NCBI GenBank assembly: GCA_027625915.1 | Contig: JANTQA010000070.1 | Location: forward strand, 8,065,001 to 8,129,000 | Direction: 5' to 3' | DNA: 64,000 nt | Source of the DNA: Anaeramoeba flamelloides | Lineage: Eukaryota > Metamonada > Anaeramoebidae | Part shown: positions 45,642 through 58,305 of the stretch, piece by piece | Layout: every line of letters starts with the position of its first letter | Numbering within the stretch: position 1 is the first letter of the stretch | The notes under the pieces: model-generated | Database searches by the model: none | Seen by the model: the letters and a program-made list of their open reading frames with translations, nothing else | Told to the model about the DNA's origin: nothing | Program-made: the position numbers and the translations under genes

Positions 45642-48600
45642 TTACCATATGCTAATTGACTGGTATTTTAATTTTTCACGTGGCAATTTATTTAAATCTA
45701 AATTTTTACAAAAATTATAAGCAGATTTAAACATGGTAAACCAATATTCTGAGCCCCTTTCCATCAGCTCTTGATCAAGAAAAGTATCTAAAAAGAGAAT
45801 ATTTGAAGGGAAATCGGGAGGATTTGAAATGATTATTAGATAAATGATAATTGGCAACACGAGGTCTGCGCCAAACTTCTCAAATCCGGAATAAGCTATT
45901 ATATTATTAATTATTTTACTGCATTTAACAAGGCAATTCAATTTCAAAAGGGGGGTTTTGTATTTATTTAAGCAGGACAATTGATTAATAGCAAAAATCC
46001 AAATTTCCTTTGCCCATAATTTCTTCGGGATGTTTAGAAATGTGGATGTAATTCTGGTATAAACTTCGACTAACTTCATTGAAAATTGTTGATCTAATTT
46101 TTGAATAAGGCTTTTTGAATAAATGGGAACAGAAATGTTATCAAAAATTTGAAGAAAAACATAGTTTTGAATTAATCTAATGATACTTTGATAAGAATCT
46201 TCATAAACTAGGCACAATGTATCTAATTTTATCCATCTTTTGATTTTTTTAAAAAATTTTTTAACAACATTCTCCATGACTTCTTTAGAATTCGCATTTT
46301 TAAATTTATCCATTTCTTTATTAAGTTTCTCTTGGTTTTTTTCAATAAATCTTAACGATAATAAAGATTTTATTAAATTTTCATATCCTTTCATTTTTTC
46401 TTCAATGTGTCCAATCGATTCTTTTAAATTCTTGACCGCATTTTGAAATTCATATTTTTGATTAATTATTTTTTTTAAATCCTTTTCTCTTATCTTCTGT
46501 TTTTTCTTTATTTTCCAAATTAATGTTCGGAACTCATTATTCTTAATCCCACTTGGCAACGATTCTAAAGTTTTGATAGTGGAATCTAGCAAGCATGCTA
46601 AGCTAATCGACTGTGTTGATTTTGCTGCAAACATCTCGTGATATAATGTTTCTAAAAACCCTTTATCCGTATTATACATGATTAAATCAATATCACAGAG
46701 CACTCTTCTTAATTTACGTTCGGCTTCCTTGATTATCTTTTCTGTTTCTTTTGGAAATGCTTCTAAGACATCACCAATTGTTTTTTTTTTTTTCATTTTT
46801 TTTTTGATTTTTTCTAAATTTAATTCACCGTCTTTGTTTCCATCCTTTTCATTCTCCAAAATTAAATCATCACGAAAATTTTCAGAGTTTTTTTTTTCAA
46901 TTAAATTAATTTTGATTTTATTTACATTTTCTTCATCTTCATCTTCATCTTTATCATTTTCATTTTCCTCATTATAATTATCCTTTTTTTTTTCTTTTTC
47001 ATTTTCTTTTTTATTTTCTTTTTCTTTTTCTTTTTCTTTTTTTTTTCCTTTATCTTTTTCATTTTGTTTTTTGTTTTTGTTTTCCTTTTCCTTTTCCTTT
47101 TCCTTTTCCTTTTCCTTTTTTTCCCCCTTTTCTTTTTCCTTTCCGTTTTCACTTTCCTTTTCCCTTTTCTTTTCCTTTTCCTTTTCCTTTTCCTTTTCCT
47201 TTTCCTTTTCCTTTTCCTTTTCCTTTTCCCTTTCCTTTTCCTTTTCCTTTTCTATATTTTTTTCGTCTTCTTTTACTTTCCCCTTACCCCTTTCCTTTTT
47301 ATTGATTATTAAAATATTTGAAGATATTTCAAGATTCTTATTTAATTGTAAGTGATCATTTTCATTGTTATTATTGTTATTATTATTTTTATTTTTGCCT
47401 TTTTTGGAATTTTTTTTCGAAGAATGCTCTTGATCAATTGAAAAATTTTGACTTTTTGATTTTTCAATTGTTTTTGATTTTCGATTCTTATTCTTCTTTT
47501 TTTTTATTTTTTTTCTTTTCTTTTTTACTGAATCATTTGGGAATGGTTTGTTAAGAGGAGGAGGAGGCAAAATGAAATCAATTAAAAAGGAAAAATATGT
47601 ATTTTTATTATCAGAAACAAGTTCAGCAGGTTTTCCTAATTTTGTTATATATTTTACAACATTTGAAGACAAAATCTTTTGGTTGACATCTAAATCTTTT
47701 TCTAAAATTTGATGGATATAAATATCAACAATTTTATGTAAAACTAATATATCGTTATAAGAAATAATAATGGATTTTGATCTCGGTATTCTATTAATCA
47801 TTATTTGATTACCTGAATGTTTAACTTTGGTTAAATTATTTTCATTAATGTTGGTAAAATTTTCAAAAAATGAATTAATGTTTATTCTTGAGGCTAAGAC
47901 TTTTTCCCCATGAATTTTATTCGAAGTTCTTAATAAGGATGTGCCCCGGCTTAGACTTAATAAGATTTTTGCTATTTCAGTTAATTTTTTTCGATCTTTT
48001 TTTAAAATGGGAATATCTGTAATAATATTATATCTTTCAGGTGTAATAATCATTGGATTTAAAAACCTTAAAAAAATGAAATCCCCAATAATCAGATTGT
48101 GATCTTCAATTTTATTATATTTGTTACATAATTTTCTTAATTTCTTCGTAAAATACCGAATCCCATATGGAAGCAGCGGAACTTTATTGTTTAATGATTC
48201 CACAAAATCACCACAAAAATGAATTAATCTTTTGCTAATATTTTCAATCTTATTTTCATCCTTTTCAGACTATGATTTTATAATTAAATAATGAATAAAA
48301 AAATATTTTATAACAATAATACAGATGAATGAGTAGGCTGGTAAATGAGCGAGTAAATGATTTATTTTTTTTAATAATAAAAACATTGCTATTTTTCATT
48401 ATAATTGGAAATCTTAAAAATCCTCAAATAAATCAAATAGGAATTATTTTTAATTTTAATTAAGAAAAATTGGGAAATAATCTCTTCAGGAAACCAATTT
48501 TATATTTTTTATTTGATAATTTTAATTTCTCTAATGTTTCATTTTCTTTTATAAAAATTTTAAAAACTAATATAAATCCTTAAAACTGCGAACTAAATTT

Positions 48601-51600
48601 ATTTTCAGATTTTTTTTTAACTTACAAGATCGATTGCTAAAATATCTAATTTAAAATAAATACATTTATATTTATTTATTTTGAGTGGCCACGATTCAAA
48701 CAAAGCCTATTACTTATACATGAAGACAATTTTTCTGAAGTTTAGTCGTTGTATTTCACATGTATGTGTAGATTTATTTTAGATAGTAGTTTGTAACAAT
48801 AAATACATGTTTGGATTAAATACAATCTTTAAGATTTTTAATTTTAAACCTTTTTTTAAAGATAAAATGTTTTGAAGAGTGAAATTTAATACTGAAGGTA
48901 TTAAGGATACCCTAGATTTGTCTATAATTCAAGGTAAATTAGTAATTCAGTGTAATTAACACAAGTTTTACATGTTTCACGTGTCTCTAAAAAAATCTAT
49001 TATAAATATTATTGAATAATAAATTATTAGATTTTTTTAATAGGATCACCATGAAAAATTGTCATTTTGAAATTTTTTGTTTTAATTCCTTTTCAAAATT
49101 TAAAAATATAAACTCAAAATAAAAATATTCCATTGTGTTTAATAAATTAATCTTTAGAACCGACCAAAAGTAACAATTTTTTTATTTTTTTCAGTTCAGG
49201 ATTTACTCAATAATCATCAACATAAAAATTGAAGGTTTGTTTATTTTAGTTTCCTTGTTCTAAAGCTGGTATTAGTATTCAAGATATTTTTACAATATGT
49301 TAAAAATAATTACAAAATTAATCTATACATTAATTCGATAAAATTTTCAATTATTTGTATTTTTATAGCAATTAATATACAATTCAAAACAAATTTAAGA
49401 AAGATATTGTTCAACTTTTGAGTCTATTATTGATAATTCGACCTTTAAATTTGTCTCAAAATATAGATTATTTTCGAAAATTCTTCAATTTTATTTATAA
49501 AATATTTTACAGTCAAAGTTTATAGTTTTAATGTATGAATTAAATGTGTTTAAAGGGCTTTAATAGCTATAAGAATAAATTTTTTTTTTGGAAAAGTGAC
49601 AGATAATTTTGGAAAAATTCAAATGATTTCAAAAACAAAAAAAACTAGCCAATGAAGTAAAAATACAAATTTTTAAATAAATATGCATTAGTTAATTATT
49701 TTATGGAATCGTTATTTTTAATTTGACTCAAAAATATTTTAATTTCAATTGATGTTTGGATAAATAAAAAAGTAACAAAATTTTTAAAAAGCAATCCACT
49801 GTCTCCTAGAATAATTTCTAATAAAACATGAAGCAAAAATAGACAAAGCCAGAATCTCAATTTACAAAAGAAGATATAAACTTAAAAAGAAATTAGAACT
49901 TCTGGGGTTTGAATACATTTCAAAAATTTAAAGTTTTTAAAAAAATACGAAAATATTAATTGGGAAATAGAAAACTTAAAATTATTAAGATCAAAATCAT
50001 TTTAGATAAAACTTAATAATAAATTGTTCTGGGTGGAAAGGTCAAGAATATTTAATAATTATTAGATACAATAATAATATCAATAAATAATCGTGTCGTC
50101 AAGTTCTGTTGAGTTCCGTCAAGTGCCTAGGTTTTTTTGAGGTTTTCTATTTTATTTCGAAAATCTATGGATTTTCGAAATAAAATAGAAAACCTCATAA
50201 AATCCTAGAACACTTCACAAATAAACAGAACATTCAAGAAAACCTAAAGGCGCTTTCCCAGAATTGAAAAGAATAGAGAAAAACCAAAGATTTAACTCAA
50301 TCCTTTTAAATTCTTGAAAACCTACCATGAAGTTCCGTCGAGTGCCTTGCATTTTCATAATTCAAACGAATGGAGAAAAATCAAAGATTTTACACAATTC
50401 TTTTCAATTCTGGAAAAGTTAAAGGCGGTTTTTTTTAAGGGTTTAGTCATTTACCGTGATTTTACTCCATACTCGAGGGGTAACCTTTGACCTAAAAAGG
50501 GTATTGTGGAATTGCCCTTCTTTTGATTAACAAAATTCAAATAACAAAAAAAAAAATTTCATTGGATCTCTTTGGTTAAAAATTCAACGAACAAAAATAA
50601 GTTAATAGAGTTCTCAATTCCAAAAAATCAAAATTTAAAAAAAAAAATTCATCTTTTCTCATTTTCTATTTCCAAATGGTTAAATTTCAATAATTTAATA
50701 CAAATTGCTTTCTTGAAGTTCGCAATCAATTTAATTTGATTTAATCTAATTTGTAGTTATTTTGTAACCCTCTAAATTTGACCAAGTAAGGACTATGTAA
50801 TATTCTTTAGAATAAAAATAACTCATTTGAAAAATGAAAAAAAAGAAAAAAAAAATCACCCGAGATCTCAAAAAGCGCCAAAGAACGACAATTCAAAACT
50901 GACATAGTTGTTTTCAAAATTGTATATTCTAACCATTTTAATTGGAAATTGAGTGTCGCTCTTTGGAGCTTTTTTCGAAAAATGTCCTCATCTTTAGTTG
51001 TTGATTTTTGGAGATCGATCGTACATCATAGGTTGGTTGCTTTTTGATTGTTGTTAGGTCCTCAAAAAAATTACTTAAAAGTTTTTTTCCATTTCAGAAA
51101 AAAAAATTTCACCGTAATGACTCGGCCCTTAATTGAAGAAATTAAAAGAAAATTTCTTCAATTTTTCTTTTTATTTCTCAAATTAAAAAAAACCTAAGGG
51201 ATCAATAAATTTTATGTTTATTTCAAAAAGTAAAAAAAAACTAACGAAAATCAATAGATTTTCGAAATAAAATAGAAAATTTAATCGAGATTCTTTCGAA
51301 AACTCTTTATTTCACAGAAAAATTTTAGATCAGGTATAGATGATTATTCTATATATTCTTTTTGTTCAATTTGTTTAAATTTAATGATTTTGAAAGCCAA
51401 TTTACTTTTAAAAAGCAATTACCAAGAGTATAAGAGAGATGAATTTATTTTCCACAAGATTTTGGAAAATTTAAGAGGTTTGTTTTCTTCCATGATAAAA
51501 TTAAATCCAAAAAATGAGCCTGTAAACCTTATAAACAGAAATCATTTAAATTTTGGGAAATGTTTGGAAAAAATTGAATATTTTCCGTCGTAGATTATTT

Positions 51601-54600
51601 TTGGCGTTTTTCCAGGTATTAAATTTATTACTCAAAAATTTTTCAACCAAATAACAGTTTTTCTATCCAATATAAAAATAAAACAAAGTAAAGAGAAGTA
51701 ATTATGCCAAATTTTACAGATAAGATCAAGAAATCAATAATTTTTTTTTTTTCTTGACCAATTTCTTCATTTATTTTAATTTCCATTTTTTAATTTGTAT
51801 GTAAATATATTATAATAGGATATATCTCACTCTCATTTTTATTTTAAATATTAAATCATTTTAGTTATAGAAATGATTCTAATGATTCAGTTTGTCGGTA
51901 ACTAAGACACCAAAAATTTTTAAAATGTGCTTGGCCCCTTAAAATTAAAATTAAAATTGATTTTCATCTGAAATTTTAAAAAAACAAATTTGTTCAATAG
52001 TGTCTTCTTAAAAAGAATACCGATTTATTGTTAAGGGTTAGACAAGAGACTTGTATAATCAGTTAAAGAGAGAATTTTGAAGTGACTAAATTTGTGACTT
52101 CCAATTCAAAGAGTATCTAAAGACACAGTCATCAGAAGTATCTTAAAAAGAATACCATATTTTTAAAGTTGAATTGATAATTTTCAGAAATTCTTGCAAA
52201 TAGTACTTTTGAAAAATATCAACTTTTGAACTCATTTCTCATAATACTATTTGTTGCAAAAGAAATTGAACAAAATTTTCAGTTAGCTTTCCTAAAAAAA
52301 GATTTTAAAATCAAGTAACTTTTCATTTTTTCAAAAATCCTTAGTCAATTTAAATTATTAATTTACCTTTTAGAATTGGGGACTTTTGATGATTTGATAT
52401 TATTCTTGGAACATGTGTTTTTTGGAAAAGCTGAATGAAAATGTTGATTAATTTATTTTACAATTAATATTAATAGAATATTTATTACTAATTAATCTCG
52501 GTAATATTTTGGTAATTTTAAAACTTCATACAATAGAGATTTTTTTTTGAAAATAATTTTTTTCCAATTATGTGGTAATTTTCAATTAATTACTATTATT
52601 TTCCTATTAAAAAATGAAAATTTTTAGTTCAAATTCCCCAAAATATTTTTCTGGTTTATACGTTGAAAGAAAATCCAAAGATCTTAACTAATGGTTTAGA
52701 AATGATATTTTTAGACATTTAATAAAACTACCTTAGAGAACTTTGAAGACAAATTTTTTACTCTTTGAATATGATTGTAACAGTAATAATTAATATAAAT
52801 TTTGGAAATTGAAATCAAAATTTTCATTTATTTTTTTTTTTTTTTTTTTTTTTTATTTTTGAAGAGAGAAAATTGCTTTTCTCCTGTGTGCCCTAATTTC
52901 TAAACTTTTTTTTAGAAATTTTGTTAAAGAATCACAAATTTTATTATCACTTACTAATGATAATATATATGATGAATTTTTTTATTAATAATATCGGAGA
53001 TATTATTAATTTTTTTATTTTTTTCAAAAAATTCAGATATCCAGATTTTTCGATTTATTTTATAGGCCGGACAGTCCCATAAAAAATGATCTAAATCTTC
53101 AATGATATCAATATTTAACTTTTCTTTACATAAATCACAATTTTTATTTTTATTTTTACTTGTTACATAAGAGTACCTATTTAAACAATTAGTAAAATTT
53201 CGAAATTTTAGAATTGTTTTTGAAGCTTTCCAGTTTAAATATTTTTGTTGTTTGAAATTGCAATTTTGTTGTTTTATAATTTTTAGATATTGTTGAACTT
53301 TCCAACTAGGTGAATTTTCCAATTCGGTTAATCGAAAAACTTTTAATTCTAAATCTAATAATTTTAATCCCTTAGTGTGCCAATTAATATTTTCATTTTC
53401 CAATTTTCGAAAATTTAGTATTGTTTTTAATTTTTTTAAATTTAAGAAATCTAATTTTTCTATCAATTTATATTTTCTTCAGTATACTTTTAATCTAGCG
53501 AGATCAATTTTTGCTTCAGTTTTATAAATTAATCGAGGTGAATGGATATTAATTTGTAAGAAATTTGTGACTGATTTATTGATAAATCTATCAATTCTTT
53601 CAAAATCATTTTGTTTCAAGTCAAATATTTCAAGACCATAATAAAGTTGACTTAAAATGAGAGCTTTGAAAGAAGTTATTTTGACTCCATTGTTGAGTTT
53701 ATTTTGTTGAAACAATCGATTAAGTGTTTCCAAGGACTTTTCTACTTTTTTGAAATTATATTCAAGATGTGTGTTTTTTTCTAACCAAATCCCAAGATAA
53801 AAAATATCTTTTAATTCTTTTTTTATATTTGGTTTTTTTTATTATGTGGGTTCATCCCGAATCTTTTTATTATTTCAAAAATCCTTTCTAAATTAATTTT
53901 TAGAGAGATTAATGGCCCTTTCATAATAAGAATAAGATCATCTGCATACATTTGAACATGAACAGCTAAAGTTTTTAACTTTTCTAGTAGGAAATGAGAT
54001 ATAAATGCGAAGAGAATTGGTGATAAGGGATCTCCTTGATAAACTCCAATTCCTTCTTTTTTGTAATATCTCAAGAGCCAATTTTTAATTGTTTCATTTT
54101 TGATAAAATTTTCATTTATTAATTGTAAAACAACAGTATCTAAAACCATTTTAAAACAGTTTGTAACAAAGGTTTTAAAATTTTTTACTTGTATTGCTTA
54201 AAAGAGTGAATTAACAAGTTTGAACAACACTTTTTAAAACTTTTGATCCTCACTTTTTGAAAATGGATGTAGCAAAAAATATTTTATCTTTTTTTATTTC
54301 TCATTTAAATGCGATTGTTAATTCCCAAAGTCATTTTTTTTTTTTTACTCTAAAAAGCAATTTTTGGGATTCAAATTGATTTTATGAGTATAAAGTTATC
54401 GATGTTATTGGATTTTCATTGAAATTTATGTGGATTCCTGGGTCTTAAAAGAACTTGTTGGTTGATCAAAAAAAAAAAAAAAAAAGGCTAAGGTTACCAA
54501 ATTAAGTGAAGAATCCTGGATAATACTTAAAATAGGTTCTCTTAAAGAGGCTACCGCATATCTATTAATTTGTGTAGTCTTTGTATAATTCGAGAGTATT

Positions 54601-55502
54601 CTGGCAAGGGCTTGGTTTTGTGATAATAGGGTTTGTGGTTCAGAATATGATTTAAATTCGATTTCAAGTGCCTGAATCAAAAAATCAATAAACTTTTTCT
54701 CTTCCAGTTGGTTACAGATATTTCCAAAAAGTGCAAAAATTGCAGAGTGAGTTAAAACGTCCATTTCGTTTGGGGAAAGCAACGTGAAAGTTGCCGAGAT
54801 CGCTTTTATTAAGAAATCAGAATTCTTTCTGAGTTCTGAAAGCATGCCTCTATATTTGATCTTTAAAGAAGTAGAGAGCGTAGAACTTATTCGATTATCT
54901 AAATTCACTTTCCATTTGTTTATTTCATCATCGGATCTTAATAAATAATCCAATTTAATAGTGTTTAAAGAGACCATTAATTTGTTCATACCCATCGATT
55001 CAACTATTCCAATTTGCAATTGTTTATTTAAATCTTCCATTTGTTTTCGAATAATACTAAGTGCATCTTGTTCTAAACATTTCAGAATATTCATTTTTGG
55101 GTGAGGCAAACAAGTCAATGTGAGAAAAAAGAAAAATAAAGAAAAAAATTTTTTTTTGGAAAAAAGAAGAAATCAAAAAAAACAAAAAACAAAAAAAAAA
55201 AAAAAGGCAAACTTACCAGCCTCAAAAGCTAATCTTTCTGTTTGTAACAATTCTTGTAACTTTAATAATTCAGTACCACCAGTGTCTGGTCTACGGAATA
55301 CTTTTTTTTGTGTTTTTGTGATTGTAATTTGTTTGCTCTGTGTTTTTCCGATTTGTTGGCTTTTGTGCCTTATTTGACGACTTTTGTTTTGTTGTTGTTC
55401 GGGTTGGTGGGTTTTTTTTTTGTGAGTTTGTTCTTTTGGGGTTTGTTGGTCATTTGGTTTTTTGTTCTTTTTTCTCTTGGTCAACCTTCTTAAACGGGAC
55501 AT
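45642..55502 (-). CDS. GAPVD1/RME-6-like protein: RasGAP-type domain plus C-terminal VPS9 (Rab5 GEF), three exons
   Basis: Exon 1 is 55502-55217, intron 55073-55216; exon 2 is 55072-54498, intron 48270-54497; exon 3 is 48269-45642. Phases agree, giving about 1,162 residues. Exon 2 matches GAPVD1 upstream of and into RasGAP (SEPQTLLSQNQALARIL, REPILSIIQDSSLNL). Exon 3 continues it (SLNNKVPLLPYGIRYF, FLRFLNPMIITPE at about 353-365). The domain normally has an Arg finger in TLFR/LLRR; here it is TLLS (Ser at about 246), so GAP activity is doubtful. Residues about 540-790 are Lys/Glu repeats. The VPS9 domain is at about 1010-1155 with LNCLVKCSKIINN, GADLVLPIIIYLIIISNP and SEYWFTM; the catalytic Asp (1089) and Tyr (1129) are kept. 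VPS9 activates Rab5 on early endosomes, so a role in endocytic trafficking is inferred. Exon 1 is Lys/Gln-rich, ending in a coil. Confidence 0.88.
47078..47256 (-). repeat. Hexanucleotide repeat coding the Lys-Glu linker
   Basis: Plus-strand (TTTTCC)n, coding (EK)n in exon 3 of the RasGAP-VPS9 gene, in two blocks split by a less regular part at 47127-47150. The repeat keeps the frame because the unit is six bases. Confidence 0.85.
50100..50420. repeat. CCTAGGCACT/AAAACCTC repeat family (copy 2)
   Basis: Contains AGTTCCGTCAAGTGCCTAGG followed by a GAGGTTTTCTATTTTATTTC block and its inverted copy, then a second AGTTCCGTCGAGTGCCT near 50332. Composite or tandem copies. Confidence 0.55.
50439..51128. 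mobile_element. 690 bp TTAA-flanked MITE, GGGTTTAGTCATT termini (copy 2)
   Basis: TTAA at 50435-50438 and 51129-51132 flank inverted ends GGGTTTAGTCATTTACCGTG and (reverse complement) GGGCCGAGTCATTACGGTGA. It aligns with 26346-27047 throughout, including GGTATTGTGGAATTGCCCTT and the internal AAAAAGCGCC stem. Non-autonomous. Confidence 0.88.
52244..52475. repeat. Short inverted-repeat element, TTTTCATTCAGCTTT family (copy 4)
   Basis: Left TACTATTTGTTGCAAAAG then TTTTCAGTTAGCTTTCC; right AAAAGCTGAATGAAAATG then ATTTATTTTACAATTAAT. Confidence 0.7.
52828..54150 (-). mobile_element. LINE (non-LTR retrotransposon), 5'-truncated, reverse-transcriptase and C-terminal part
   Basis: Minus-strand frames read reverse-transcriptase motifs: QGDPLSPILFAF followed by the catalytic MYADDLILI box (54149-53823), then a thumb-like part (53733-53479, FKALILSQLYYGLEIFDLK) and a C-terminal part (53466-52954) with a CDLCKEKLNID...HFLWDC zinc-knuckle-like motif. 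The frame shifts between the three parts and again near 52970, where SLVSDNKICDSLTKFLKK continues the ORF in another frame. A plus-strand T-run at 52829-52855 is the poly(A) tail. No endonuclease domain or 5' end is present. It lies in the giant intron in the same sense as the host gene. Confidence 0.9.
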
Positions 55503-57430
55503 TTAATAATTCTAGTTCGAGTGAAAAAATGTTTTATTTTTCAAAATGTTTATTGAGAAGGCCGAAACATATTTCCATAAACTTCACGAATATTGTTAAA
55601 TTTAAAGTGGACAAATAAGTTAATTTAGAAGTCCTGAAACCACTTTTGATTTTTCCAAAAATTTTGAGTTTTTTGGAGAAGGAGAATCTTTCAAGATTAA
55701 AAGCCGAAAAAATATTTTTTTGATACTTTTAATTTTTTAGATAGTTTAGAAACCAATTCTCAATTGTTTTATTTTTAAAAGTTCATTAAAAATAATCGAT
55801 CTTATTCTTCTTTCGAATTTTTTGTTGTGAAAAAAAGGGGAAAATTATTACTTTCCAAAATTGATCTAAATTTCAAAATTAGTTAAATTCTCATTTTTTT
55901 CAAAATAGTCAATTCCATTTCAATATATTGGCTGTCTCTAAAAAACCCCTTTTTAGGTAAATAAGGTTTGTTCGGTTCGGTTTGAGTCTGTTAGGGTTTG
56001 TTTTTAAGGTTTGGGTCGTTTTAGTGATATGTGAGTGAATTTTGGCCAGGATTTTATAAAAAAACAATAATAAAGAGACCAATTATATTTGTGTCACTTG
56101 TTTTAAGGGCCAAAAAATTTCCACATAACTTTAGTGGTTAAAATAGGGGTCTTAAAATAATTGTTTAAAAATATTTATTATTGATAATTTCAAAATTTTG
56201 GATTTTCTTCAATTTAAATGATAAAATAATACTAATCAAAAATATTCTTTTTGATTTTTCCTGTCACAATTATTAAAACCCTATTAAAAACTTTCATATT
56301 GATGAAAATAATCAAGTAACTCTCCAAAAATACGAAAAAATTCAATTTGAGCAATTTTGAAATTTTTTCAAATTCGAAATTTAATAATATACTCTTCTAG
56401 ATACAAAACATAAAGTAAACAAACCAAAACTTTAATCAAAACAATTTTCCAAAAATTGAAAAATGAAAGATTCAACTCTTTTTTAAATACATAATATATA
56501 CAAACAAAAACAAAAACTGGGAATTTTTTGATTGGTATCTTTAAAAGATTATTAGGAAATTTCTTAAGGCCACCCATATATATATCATGAGTTTTTATAT
56601 AAATAAAATTTTAATATTGATATCGATTTATAAAAAGTTGGATATGAGAATAAAAAAGATCATCTTGAAGAAATTTTTCAAATAATAGTTTATCTGAGTG
56701 AAAATTTAATTATTTTCTAAAAATAAAATTTTTGGATACAAAAAAGTTTTTACCATCAAAAATCCTTGAAAAAACCAGGTAAAAATCTCTCTAGTAATGA
56801 TGAAAATTTTTTTATAATAATAAATATAGAAGATTATTTTTTATTTTAACCCTTTTATGAAAGAATACATTTTCAAAATCAACTTTCTTGTTCTGGATAT
56901 TCTAACTTTTGATAAATCTAGATCAATACCAAAATTTGTTCTAGAAATTCACTTTAACCTTAGAAAGACTTTAATAATAATAATAATCAAAATTACCAAT
57001 TTTTTTGAAAGATTACTACGAATACAAATGTGGATTAAAACCATTTTATAAATGAGGGTCTTATATTTGTTTTCTTAATATCAACTGATAAAAGTGAATT
57101 GAATAATAATGTCTCAAGAATCAAAGTCTTTATTTTTGATTGTAAAGAGTAGCAAAAATTAATAAAAATTATCTTTGAACGAATTTTATAATTTTATTTT
57201 TGAAATAAGGTTTTCTTGGTTTCCTTCTTTTAATTTTATAACAATTTCATTAGTTCTTTAATCCTTAATCCTATTCCAATGTTATTTTGTAAATTATGAT
57301 TTTTATAGGAGTTTTTACAATCCAAAATAGAAAAATCCAAACCTATCATTTTTGTAATTGATTTAGATTAATCATAAAAAAATTTTTCCCCATTAATCAA
57401 AAAAATGATTCAGATAAATGACAATAGATA
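55503..57430. other. Intergenic stretch upstream of the RasGAP-VPS9 gene
   Basis: No gene seen. A G/T-rich patch at 55960-56030 (GGTTTGTTCGGTTCGGTTTG) stands out from the AT background and could be promoter-proximal or a repeat fragment; nothing matches it elsewhere in the window. Confidence 0.45.
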
Positions 57431-57431
57431 A

Positions 57432-57629
57432 CAGCCAGTTCCACTTTTAAGAATCAAGTTACTTTCTACGAATTTTAAGGCACAAAAAATCTCAAATTAG
57501 GGTACAAAATTCAAATTCTAGTAAAATAATTTGTGTTAAAAAATAATTCCAAATTTTGTAACTTAATTGGAGATTTTTTTGTGCATTAAATATTGGCAAT
57601 AGTTTGTACCTTAAAAGTGGAACTTACTG
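57432..57629. mobile_element. TA-flanked mariner-like MITE (copy 1)
   Basis: Left end CAGCCAGTTCCACTTTTAAG, right end the reverse complement of CAGTAAGTTCCACTTTTAAG, bounded by TA. Same internal CTCAAATTA and AGATTTTTTTGTGC blocks as copy 2 at 58306-58505. Confidence 0.78.
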
Positions 57630-58305
57630 TATTTCTGAACATTAATTTTTAGGATAGATAAAGTTAATATCATTATTAATTAAAAAAATTTCCAAATTTA
57701 TGAATATAAAATAAAAATTAATCAACTCATGAAATATTTATTTTTAGTTTATTAGGGGGGGGGGGTATCAATTATATCTTATCTTATTTGGATTTATTAC
57801 TCATTTTCTTATAGAAAAAGTTAAATAATTAGCAATACTTTCACAAATAAAAACAGATTACTTGATTTTAATAATGAAAGGATCTGAGATAGAAATTAAT
57901 TATTGAGTGGAATGGATATATAAAATCAATAGAGATTTGTCAAAAATTCTAGATAAGAAACTATACGAAAAAGTTATTCTTAGAAAAAATACACAGAAAC
58001 TCTTCAACATGACTAATCAAAATGATGAAATTTATTGCTCATTTCGGGAATTTTTTATCAAAGCACCTATTTTTAGAAAATTTAAGGTAATAAAGAAATA
58101 ATAATAAAAATAAAGTAAAAACTCAAAATACTTAAAATATTAAAAAAATATAGAAATTAGGTCACCTAGAAAACCCCACTCTGGTAGGTATTGTCTAAGG
58201 TTTTTTTTTTTTTTTTTTTTTCAAAAGAATTGAGAAAAATAAAAGATTTTACTCCATTCTTTTAAATTAAAAAAAAACCTAATGGCAATGGAATACTAAT
58301 TATTA
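57630..58305. other. Non-coding stretch between two MITE copies
   Basis: Has a run of eleven Gs at 57755-57765 and a T-run at 58201-58223. An open frame at 57907-58101 has no recognisable relative. Confidence 0.45.

Larger units (their letters stand above)
48270..54497 (-). other. Giant intron of the RasGAP-VPS9 gene, filled with transposon copies
   Basis: Donor TTG|GTAACC (54497-54496) and acceptor ATAG|TCTGAA (48271-48270), phase 0, 6,228 nt. Contains the CCTAGGCACT repeat (50100-50420), the 690 bp TTAA element (50439-51128), a short inverted-repeat element (52244-52475) and a LINE (52828-54150) in the same orientation as the gene. A good GTAAGT at about 48628 was noted but no in-frame exon fits it. 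Confidence 0.75.

Noticed and set aside
46922-47355. Long open frames antisense and frame-shifted to the Lys/Glu linker
   Set aside because: Shadows created by the hexamer repeat; the coding frame is fixed by RasGAP and VPS9 on either side.
48625-48660. Possible micro-exon (LDILAIDL) before a good GTAAGT donor in the RasGAP-VPS9 intron
   Set aside because: Both available AG acceptors give lengths (20 and 11 nt) that break the phase-0 join, and the direct exon 2 to exon 3 join is in frame.
54095-54125. AAAATTTTCATTTAT match to the left flank of the 52.8 kb LINE as a target-site duplication
   Set aside because: It lies inside the reverse-transcriptase reading frame; the match is chance in AT-rich DNA.
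56857-58101. Small open frames at 56857-57051 and 57907-58101
   Set aside because: No match to the LINE segments or any known family and no splice partners seen.
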